A stretch of 64,000 nucleotides of DNA from Cavenderia fasciculata (lineage: Eukaryota > Evosea > Eumycetozoa > Acytosteliales > Cavenderiaceae). Positions 10,523 to 20,500 of this stretch are shown here, piece by piece. Within the stretch, counting starts at the first letter, position 1. Each line of letters begins with the position of its first letter. Under the pieces are notes generated by a model, which saw nothing but the letters and a program-made list of their open reading frames with translations, did no database searches and had not been told where the DNA came from. A program made the position numbers and the translations under genes. The DNA lies in NCBI RefSeq assembly GCF_000203815.1, contig NW_004457703.1, positions 62,001-126,000 of the forward strand, given 5' to 3'.

Positions 10523-12486
10523 AATCTGGAGGCATGTATGGAAATAATAACACACAACACACACACACAGATATAATTCCAACAATAAACATCCAACCAA
10601 CCAACTAATGATACACCCCATCACTACACTTTTTTATTGATTGGCAAGTTGAAAAAACAATGATAACAAAAGACTGACTGATGAATGAGTGAACGAGAAT
10701 GTAAAATAACATGGTGGAAGGAAAAGAGAGCACCATGATTCCTAGGTATGATGATATTCTTTTTGGATTGTTATGGTTAATGGTTTGAAACACCCCCCAC
10801 AAATTTAGTTTAGATGTGCTTGCTTTATGTGGGGTGGTATTCAAACGGCTGAGGGTTGAATAGAATAATATTATCAATTTGATTTGGTTTCTGATACTTG
10901 TTTTAGTTATGTGTGCATAGTATTGCAGCTGCATTTTGGTTGGTGTGTGCGTGTGTGTGTGTATGCATGTGTATAATATTAAATATTTACCCGCTCGCTC
11001 TCTCTAAATAAACTTATACATATAAATAAAAAATAACAATAATTCGAATTGTAGGATTAATCCTCCTTATATATTCGCTTAATATTATTATTATTATTAT
11101 TATGAATATTTTAAACTAATATCTTATTTATGATATATATATAATGTTGATTGGTTTTGTTTGATTTTAGGGATGGCTGAAAAGTAACAATGGGGGTGTT
11201 ATTTTCCAACAACAATTTGTTTGTTTTGTTTAGATAGATAAAAGCAGCTTACGTAGATATAATGAGATCTATGTGTTGTTATCCTCCTTGTTACTCTAGA
11301 GAATGTCTCAACACAACACAACACACACACATATACACTGCTGCTCTCTTATTATATTATTCCTATGTAATTGTGTGTGTGTGTGTGTGTTTGTGACCAA
11401 ACTGTTACTACAATCACCTAGGTGATCATTATCGAAATGTCTCTTTGTTCTCTCTCTCTCTTTTATCTAAATAGAGATAATTGTAATTTTCTATCTACAT
11501 GTTTGAACTGTTATTCATTATTATTATTATTTAATAAAAGCAATGATAAAAAAGCAGCTTGTTGTTGTTGTTGGGTTAGGTCGCACCCTTATCAATGAGT
11601 TTTATGCATATGATGGATGATCCTATGATATTAAAGGTGGGTTCATTACGAAAGATTGTTTCGAGATATTTGAAGGGTGGAGGGCCACACCTCCTCCCCT
11701 CTATGGCAGGTAAGTGGTATTTTAAAGATGTAAATTATTACAAAAGAAAAGAGGATTGGGGGCATGGCATGGGATGGGTGTGGATGGAGGAATACGAAAA
11801 TTATTACATGATTGTTGTGCTTGAGGGGGTACAATAGAGAGTGAGATACTATAGAGGTACTAGTATGGATGGTGGTGGGTGACAGAAACTAGTTGGTGAC
11901 GAAGGGGGGTCTGTCTGTCTGTCTGTTTTGTTCAATCGCAAAGGAGGGACAATATTGATGATGGATGGTGACCTACCTACCTGTCAAACTTTGAAAGACA
12001 CAAGCGATGCGATGAGGTCCTTTTTTTTTGTGGAGATAGAAAGGAGGGTACTATGGAAGAGATAGGGATGATTTTTACCTTTTTGAATTGGTCTTGTTTT
12101 TTTTTTTTTGACTGGTTCTTTTTGGTTTGTTGAGCTGTGCAAAAGAAGGGGGGCTGTTGGGTGTTAAACTATTTGCCGACTGTAAAAAAACTAATAATAA
12201 GATCTTGTGTCGAGATTGGCTTCCAAACTGGCTGCCAACAATGAGCAGACAGGTGTCTGAATTGTTCAAAAAACAAATTTGCAAAAAATAAAATAAAATT
12301 TATTAAAATTAATTTAATTCCCAACGACACCCCCACCAAATTTGGATCTGCCGTTGCAATTTAATTTAAAAAATTTCAAAGATTACGAACTTCTTTTTAG
12401 ATTGACATTATTTATTATTTATCACATTAAAGTTAAAACAAACACTATTATAAACTTGTAATGTGGAGATGATACTTACTCATGAG

Positions 12487-12488
<2 letters not shown>

Positions 12489-12519
<31 letters not shown>
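12489..12519 (+). repeat. T31 homopolymer upstream of the HDHD5-like gene
   Basis: Thirty-one consecutive T bases about 120 bases before the start codon. Oligo-T stretches are common in dictyostelid core promoters, so this may be a promoter element, but that is inference. Confidence 0.75.
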
Positions 12520-12521
<2 letters not shown>

Positions 12522-12641
12522 TCGTCTTCCTCCTTGAGAGAAAAGATAGATTGATCTTTTCGCTTAGATTGTTTTATTTGTCATCATTGCAAAGATATAA
12601 TAGAAAGAAGAAGAAGAAGAAGAAGAAGAAGGAAGATCATC

Positions 12642-13861
12642 ATGAAAGAAGAAGAAACCAAGTTTGGAATAGTATTTGATATTGATGGTGTGTTGATGAA
12701 AGATGGTGTACCGATCGCTGGTGCAGTCAAAGCTCTAAACATGTTGGTAGATCAACAAACTAAAACTCCGATCTATCCTTATGTATTTGTTACAAACAAT
12801 GGTGGTTTCTCTGAAAAGGAAAAGGCTAAAAAAATATCTTCTGTATTGGATTTTGATGTAAGTGAGATAGATCAATTTTATAAATCTGTATATACATATT
12901 AAATTGAGGTTTATTTTATCTATCTAGATTGAAGAGGATAGAGTTATGGTCGCACATACACCAATGAAAGAGTTGGCTGAAAAATATAAAAATGATGGTG
13001 TTATTGTTGTTGCACGTAAACATGAAACTGCTGTCAGTCTTGCACAATTGTATGGATTCCATCAATTCACTACCATACAACAATATGTAGATAAACGTCA
13101 ATTCCTTTATCCTGGAAAATATAGTAAATTTTGGACTTTGGGTATCAAGAATCAATATGAAGAGTCGGCTGACATTGTTGACAACAATACTACTACTGTT
13201 GTAGACATTAAATACAAGGCAATCATTATGTTTGAAGAACCTGCTGGTAACTACTATCTAAATTGGATCATTCTTCATCTTTATGCTTTATTGATTATTA
13301 ATGTTTGTCTGTTTTTTTTTGTATATATATATAGATTGGGGAGAAGAACTTCAAATATTAAGTGATATTTTACAAACAAAGGATGGAGTTATATCAATTG
13401 ACAAGGTTAACAAGAGCGATGTACAAGAGATTGATTTACATGTAGCCAATCCAGATTTTACATATGGTGGTGAATTTATCATGCCACGTTATACAATGGG
13501 TGCATTTATTCAATGTCTATCTACACTTTATCGATTATCAACTCGAGGTAGAGATTTAGCAGTAACATTTTATGGTAAACCCTATGCAAGTACGTACAAC
13601 TATGCCAAAGAATTAATGGGTACACAAGTAAAGAAATTAAATCAACTTGGTACACCAAAACATATCTATGCCATCGGTGATAATCCACACTCGGATATCA
13701 AAGGTGCCAATCAATTAGAGAATGAAGGTTGGATTAGTATACTCGTAAGAACTGGTGTTTTCAAAGGTGATAATGATATCGAAAACCCTGCTAAATATGT
13801 TGTTGATGATGTTTTGGATGCTATCAATTTGATAATGAAATTAGAAAGTATCGATAAATAA
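12642..13861 (+). CDS. HAD-superfamily hydrolase, HDHD5/CECR5-like
   Basis: Three exons, 12642-12857, 12928-13246 and 13335-13861; the phases (0, then 1) close exactly; 353 residues. HAD motif I is FDIDGVLMKDG (about 11-21) with both Asp residues. Motif II is VTNNGGFS (about 50-57). The C-terminal region has FYGKPYASTYNYAKEL (the conserved Lys of motif III) and IYAIGDNPHSDIKGAN (motif IV, GDNPxSD). The GKP...GDNPxSD pattern and the EEPADWGEELQ segment match the CECR5/HDHD5 branch of haloacid-dehalogenase phosphatases, which are often mitochondrial in animals. The physiological substrate is unknown. The intron before exon 3 splits the Asp codon of EEPAD. Confidence 0.88.
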
Positions 13862-14025
13862 ATAAATAAATTAATTAATAATTATAAATAATAAAATAAA
13901 TATTGTTGGACTTTTGAAAATTTCACAACAAAGACGATTTGAGTGTTCACAAAATAGTCTGACTCTTGAATTGTTATTGTTAAGATAACAATAGAAAGAA
14001 GAAGAAGAAGAAGAAGAAGGAAAAG

Positions 14026-14955
14026 ATGATGATGACATCAAATACAACACAAGATAGAGGATCAGATGCAGCAACTATACAAGTACGTGATATAGATCCA
14101 CAGGTAACAGAGGCATTGTTGTGGGAGTTGATGATTCAAGTGGCACCTGTAGTAAAGGTATTCATGCCAAAAGATAAACTTACTCAACAACATTCAGGTA
14201 GAGCTTATGTAGAGTTTCAATCTGAAAATGATGCAGACTATGCAATGAGAATATTAAATTATATAAAGTTGTTTGGTAGACCAATTAAATTGAAAAAGGT
14301 TCGTATAGTATAACTAGTTATATATATAGAGAATGATAACTAATAGTTTACTTTTATTTATATATATATTTAGAATAATAAAGATAAAGTTGATGTTGGA
14401 GCTAATTTGTTTATTGGTAATTTGGATGCAGAGGTTGATGAAAAGATATTACACGATACATTTATACAATTTGGAGCGATCATTCAACCACCAAAGATTA
14501 TGAGAGACACTAGTACAGGTGTTTCAAAGGGATTTGGTTTCGTTTCATATGATAATTTTGCATCATCTGATGCTTCGATCGAGGCGATGAATGGTGAGTT
14601 CCTTTGCAACAAACCAATCTCTGTAACATATGCTAGAAAGAAAGATTCAACAGAGAAGCATGGTAGTCAAGCAGAGCGTATGATTGCTGCAGGTAAACAA
14701 CGTGGCATTCCAATGTTTGCTCAATTTGGAGGTATGCCTCCTCCACCTGGTATAGTAGGAGGCATGCCTATGCCTCCACCTCCACCCTTTTTACAAAATA
14801 TGTCTATGCCACCACCACCTCCACCAACCAATATCCCTGGAATGGGTATGCCTCCACCTCCACCTCCTCCATCTTCCTTTGATCAAATGGGTGGATATCC
14901 TCCAAATATGTTTAATTCTCCACCTCCATTTTTATCAAATATGCAACATAGATAG
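14026..14955 (+). CDS. sf3b4: splicing factor 3B subunit 4 (SF3B4/SAP49), two RRMs
   Basis: Two exons, 14026-14307 and 14374-14955; 287 residues. RRM1 (about 17-92) includes [20 protein letters not shown] and GRAYVEF (RNP1). RRM2 (about 105-180) has [14 protein letters not shown] (RNP2) and [10 protein letters not shown] (RNP1), followed by [18 protein letters not shown], which closely matches SF3B4. The tail is Gly/Met/Pro-rich with polyproline runs, as in SF3B4, but shorter than in human. SF3B4 belongs to the SF3b part of the U2 snRNP and contacts pre-mRNA upstream of the branch site. The donor could be GTTCGT at 14299 or GTATAA at 14308; I chose the latter because the linker length then fits the family better. 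Confidence 0.94.
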
Positions 14956-15110
14956 TAATTAAATAAATAAATAATAATAACAAATCAAATACATACATAT
15001 ATTATTTATATAAACTGTTCATTTATTTATGTACAAAAGTGAAAGGGTGTGTGTGATTAATTAATTAATTAATTAATATTATCGCGATCTTTGGTAAATA
15101 CTCCATTCTA

Positions 15111-15763
15111 TTAATGTGGAATTGATTCTTTAAAAGATAAATATGAAAATATGAGAAATGAAGCTCCAATAATCAAATAACTTGTAAATAATGAAGTATC
15201 ATCAGGTTTTCTATCAATTAATCTTAACTTTGTATGTGTTCCATCTAATGATGAAAAAAAAGGAAGGTTCATAATTAGAACATTGTCTCTATCAAATCGA
15301 GAGTAAGGTTGTATTGCAATACTAACCGCAGAAAGGTTTCTCTTTAGAGTATCCACATCGACAAACATAAACAATTCTTCCATTCTCTTTTGGTACTTTG
15401 AGTGGTCCAACATTTGAACCATTATCAATGTTGTATTGAGTGTGTGAACCATCTGATAATATGATAAAAAAGAAAGAAAGAATAAGAGAGAGAGAGAGAT
15501 AAGCAAGGTTGTGGTTGACAATAGGGTAGGTAGGTAGGTATTCAATACTAACCACAATAGGGATATGATTTGCTTTGACCACATCTACAAATCCATTTAT
15601 CTTCATTTGAAGCATCGACTGGTATTGGTCCATCGAGACTATAGTTGTGTTGTGCAATCTCCCATTGTAGAGAAGGTACTATTGAAAGATCTTCCTCTTC
15701 AACATCTTCTTCTTTGTCTGTTGACTTTGTCCAACTTTCAAATATATCCTTGGCACTATTCAT
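15111..15763 (-). CDS. double CDGSH iron-sulfur protein with C-terminal membrane anchor
   Basis: Three exons on the minus strand, 15763-15553, 15452-15327 and 15244-15111; phases 1 and 1; 156 residues. Two complete CDGSH motifs are formed across the two splice junctions: CRCGQSKSYPYC plus DGSH, and CRCGYSKEKPFC plus DGTH. Each has the three Cys and one His that hold a 2Fe-2S cluster in mitoNEET/CISD proteins. The last exon encodes a hydrophobic segment (SYLIIGASFLIFSYLSF) near the C-terminus, which looks like a tail anchor. CISD3 has two motifs but no anchor, and CISD1/2 have one motif and an N-terminal anchor, so this arrangement differs from both. Both introns cut the motif at the same place, suggesting exon duplication. 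Confidence 0.88.
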
Positions 15764-15985
15764 TCTCTTTATTAATCTATCTTGTCTGATTGTTCAATAG
15801 ACGTATTTTAATATTTAAATTGCTTGCAAAAAAAAAAAACAAAAATTCAAAAAAAGAAAAACCAACAAAACGAACGATTCTTTTTTTTTTTATTGAGACT
15901 GCGAGCAGTTATTATCTATTATCTATCTATCTATTGTTATCACACTTATATATATTATTTATATATAACAAAAAGATCTTATAAA

Positions 15986-17411
15986 ATGTCAGAAGATAAT
16001 AATAATAATAATGTTCAAGTTGAAGAGGACAAGGTTAGAATTAGATTCATAACCAATGATGAAAACATTAGAGTAACAGAGACACCATTTGGCGTACCTG
16101 TTAGATTGGGTCGTCTTGGTCTTTCAGAGGTTGTAAATCATTTGCGTAGCAGTGATGCATCGGAGCATCGTCCATTTGATTTCCTCATCAACGGTAGATT
16201 CGTTAGAACCAGCCTCGAAAAACATATCAAACAAGCTGGTCTCTCTGAAGAACCAGTCATCAATGTAGAATATATAGAGGCAGTTACAGAACCAAAAAGG
16301 AAAAAGAGAATCAACACGATGATTGGATTTCAAGTCTCGATGGTTGTTTGTCTAGTGGATTGATTGTCACTGGTTCATACGATCTTGGTACTAGAGTTGT
16401 CAATGGTTTGGATGGTGCTACATTGTTGACTACCGTTGGTCATTCTGCACCAGTAAAGAGTGTTGCTTGGGTCAACAGTCAAGATCGTTCTCAGCTCGAA
16501 TATGTATCTGCATCACACGATATGACCATTCGTCTTTGGTCATGTAATCTCGATCAAAAGACCTACAAGACAAGAGCTATCTTCCAAGAACATACAGGTA
16601 CTGTTGAATCTGTTTCGGTTAGTCCAGATGGATCAAAGATGGTGTCTGGCGCTATGGATAGTAAAATCAAGTTGTGGGATCTCAAAAACATCAAATCATC
16701 ATCTGTCACCAATCCAACTCAATCTAAAAAGAAAAGAAAAACTACTGATACCACCACCACTGAAGAAGAACCTGATTATTTAAAAGAAAAAGATATTCAA
16801 ACTGTTAATGTATGTATAGATAGATTAGATAGATAGATAGATTTAGATATAGAATTGGTATTAATATTTATTTAATTATTTTTAATTTTTAGGAATCAAT
16901 AACATCATTGGAAGGACATACTCAAGGAGTATTGAGTGTTTGTTGGCCAACTCAATTCCAAATATTGACAGGTGGTATGGATCACGGTATTAAATTATGG
17001 GATATTGAAACAATGACTTGTACAGATACAATCCGTAGTGGTGGTGTAGCCATTCACGATGTAACCTACTCTACAGAATCTACTTTGATAGCAACAGCAC
17101 AAGCCGAGAAAACAGTACGTATTTGGGATCCTCGTGTTAGTGACGGAAAATATAATGTTCAATCAATGTTGTCACACAAGAGCTGGGTGACAAGTATTCG
17201 TTGGCATCCAACCTCTCAAAATCAACTCGTCAGTTCTTCTCATGATGGTACCGTTAAATTCTGGGATATTCGTACAAAGATTCCTCTTTACACTTTGGAT
17301 AAACATACTGACAAGGTTTTATGTGTTGGTTGGTCATCAAATTCTTCTACCTCTACAAATCCATCTATTGTTTCTGGTGGTGCTGACTCTAAGCTTAAAA
17401 TTTATAAATAA
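15986..17411 (+). CDS. wdr12: ribosome biogenesis protein WDR12/Ytm1; apparent one-base frame break
   Basis: Two exons, 15986-16809 and 16893-17411. The N-terminus (about 17-100) is an NLE domain (VRIRFITND to EPVINVEYIEAV), then a linker, then seven-blade WD40 repeats (GSYDLGTRVV, ASHDMTIRLW, GAMDSKIKLWD, GGMDHGIKLWD, KTVRIWD, SSHDGTVKFWD, GGADSKLKIY). WDR12 works with Bop1 and Pes1 (PeBoW) in 60S maturation, and its NLE domain binds the Mdn1 MIDAS domain. The frame changes between EPKRKKR and DDWISSLDG. Adding one A to the A5 run at 16294-16298 (or nearby) restores EPKKEKENQHDDWISS, which matches the family's DDWISS motif, and gives 447 residues. The break is probably a sequencing error. 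Confidence 0.9.
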
Positions 17412-17569
17412 ATAAATAGATAAATAAAAATAAAAATAAAATAAATAAATAGATATTATATAATCCCTCCAAAAATATAGATCTAAAATTGATATGATTA
17501 AAAAAATAATAATAATAATTTATTGTACAACTCTTTTCTGTTTGTGTTTTATCTCTTGATCTCTCTCTT

Positions 17570-20500
17570 TTAAAAACTGACACCCAAAGATTTTTTGTAC
17601 AAGCCAAATCTCTCAGAGGCTGTTTCCAAAAGTAATGTTTTGTAGAGTGACAATTCTGTTGTCAATTCTTTCATTCTACCAATTACTTCTGTTGTTTCTT
17701 TGCCACTTTCAATATACTAAAAAAAAAAAAAAAAGAAAGAGATTATTAGTTAAACATTCTTATTATTTCTTCTTTGTCTATCTATATTGGAACACTTACT
17801 TTGCTTATTTAATTCACTAATTCTGGAACATTGTAATCTTAGTAAACGTCGACATTCCAAAAATAACTCTCTTTTACCAATAAATAGTTTGTAGGGAATA
17901 GGACTCTTGTCTGGATTAAAAAGTAGGATAAAGTTGGAGCTAGAGGACGATGATAATTGGTTCATTGGAGGTTGTACAGGAACTGCTTTGATGGTGGTCG
18001 TGGTAGTTGGTGTTGTTGCTACTATAGTAGTAGGTGATGGTGTGGTTGCTATTGTTGTTGTTGTTGTTGGTTGTACAGGTAGTATGGGATTGGAGGTAGA
18101 GTTGGTTTGTTGGGTAGTTGGAGTAGCTGCTGTAGTTTGTATTACAGTAGCAGTAGGTGTGGTGGGAGTTCCAGTTGTTGTCTGTTTAGTAGCAGTGGTG
18201 GGGAGTACAGTTGTTGGTTTGGTTGATGACAGTGGTGTTGTTACGGGAGTCGCAGGTTGCTTTAAAGTCGATGTTGTTGGTTGCGGAAGTTTCGAGGGAC
18301 TGTTTGATGGTGGGATTGTTGATGATTTATAGGTACCAGTTGGCGTTACAGCTGTAGTTCCAGTTGTTGGTGCTGCTGTACCTGTTGTAGTCCCAGCAGC
18401 AGGTTTTGAAGTTCCAGAGGGGACTGATGCAGCAGGTTTAACCATTGGAGGGTTTTTAGAAATACAACAAGCACAAGTGTATATCTTTTGACCATTGACA
18501 ATTTGGAATTGAGGGGCAGACATAGGCTTTGGGGGATGGTAGCTGGTGTCTTTGAAGTTCCATTGGGTGTAGGTGTTGCTGGTTTCAAAGTTGATGTCAT
18601 CGGTGGTGCAGTACCGCCAACAACAGGTTTACTGGCTACAGTAGTAGTTGGTATTGTTGTTGTTGTTGTTTTGGTTGGAACAGTTGCTGCTGTTTGTTTA
18701 GTAGGTGAGTTACCAACCGAGGTGGTAGCAGCAGCAGTTGGTGTAGCTGGTGCTTTTGACAATGATGGAACGGGTTTAGAAGAAGCAGCAACTGGTACAG
18801 TAGTAGGAACTGGTGCCTTTGTTGGAGATGTATTGGGTGTTGTAGTTGATGATGATGATGATGATGAGGTGTTTACAGTTGGTGTTGTTGTTGTTGGTGT
18901 GATGTTTACAGGTGATGGGGTATTGGTGTTTGTCGTTGTAGTTGCAGGGGTTGGAGTGGTTGGTTGTGACTTTGTGGTTGTTGGGGTACTAGAAGAGGTG
19001 GTGGCTACGACAGCAACAGCAGCAGGAGTTGTTGGGATTGGGGAATTAGCCAATACAAGTTGTTTTTGTTTTGGGAATCCCAAAATATTTGAAATGGAAA
19101 TATCTGCAGCCTTTAAAACATTATCAAACAATTGAGTGATATATTCCGAGTTGTTAATATCAGATATGTATTGGTAACTTCCAAAAAGTGAACTATAATT
19201 GATAGTGATGAATTCCTTTTCCTCAAAATTGGATGAAACACATTCGATAAAACATCTTTGTTTGGCAACCAATGTAATAGAGCCACTGTTGAGAAAGTCG
19301 GAAGAAAAGGCTGGTACCTCCCAAATTTCACGGGTTTGTGATCCAGGCTCACCCTTTTCGAGCAACGGTAGTTTGATACTTGGATTGGGGGTCATTGATT
19401 CCAACTTTGCATCAAGCCATTGTTGAAGTTTGATACGATCGGTGGTTGGGATCAGGGTCTCTACCATTTTACCAACAGAGTCTGTACTCATAGATGGAGG
19501 AGGCATGAGAGATTGTATCTGTGCCTGATAGAGAGACTGAGAGACAGTACCAAGGGCAGTACTACCTGGTGTCATGATTGTGCCCTCGATGGCACCACCA
19601 CTTGCAGATGGACTATGTGTTAGAGAAGCAGCAGACTCTTCTGCTACAACGACAGGGTCAGCACTGAATTCCCAAATCTCGATGCCAACCTCAATCTCGT
19701 GTTTGAGTTCTTCGTCGTATACCCAAAAGCCTTTGGTTTTGTTCATGTTAAACATGACCACCTTGTAGCAAATGGGTGATTTGGGGTTGGCGAGACGAAT
19801 CTCAACTGGAAGAGTATTGTTTGATGGATTTTTAGGCGTACTTGCATCTCCAACTTCCAAAACCTTGACTTCAAACCATTTTCCAACTGGCAATAGTTCA
19901 GAGTGTTGATAGAAATAAAAAGCTGCGCTTCCAATTGGGAAACGTTGAACGTGTTGTTGATTGATTAATTCCAAAGATTTTAGCTTACTAATCTTTACTG
20001 TATTCTTTGGTGTTTTGGTTACTGCTGTTGTAACTCTTGAAAATCTAAATGTCTAAAAAAATGAATGAAACAAACATTAATATTTAATATATACTAATTT
20101 CTTCTAAGATTTTGTTGTTGATGTTCACATACTCTATTTACTCTTTTAGTAGTTCTTGATTTCTTTTTTGATCTTGAATCATCATCTTGGTTTGAAATGG
20201 TTAATCTTTTGTTATTAATGTTGGTTGTAGTCGTAATGTTTGAAAGTAGGGAATAAGGATGTGTTGGCAATGGAACACTTCCGTTGCTTGATCCTAATGT
20301 AGGTGATGGTGGTGATGTAGTAGTTGTGGTTGTTGTCGTTGTCGTCGTAGTTGTATTTGATCCTATCGTTGTTGTCGTAGTTGTAGTAGTTGTAGTTGTA
20401 CTATTACTATCATCATCTTCATTTTCGTTATTGTTATTATTATTACTATTATCATTTTCATTATTATTTTCGTTAGTACTACTATTATTATTATTATTTT

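Larger units (their letters stand above)
8570..12641. other. 4.1-kb non-coding interval between divergent genes
   Basis: This interval separates the start of the Cut8-like gene (-) from the start of the HDHD5-like gene (+). It is dense in simple sequence: (GAG)n, (AT)n, (GT)n, a G24 run and a T31 run. Short open stretches at 10124-10934 (-) and 11595-11837 (+) lack any recognisable domain and are tract-derived. No tRNA or other RNA gene is seen. It presumably holds both promoters. Confidence 0.6.

Noticed and set aside
10124-10934. Two overlapping open stretches (-) in the 4.1-kb gap
   Set aside because: They translate simple repeats and the G24 run (polyproline); no conserved motif.
11595-11837. 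80-residue open stretch (+) with mixed composition
   Set aside because: More protein-like than its neighbours but no recognisable domain, no exon partners and no orthologue that I know.
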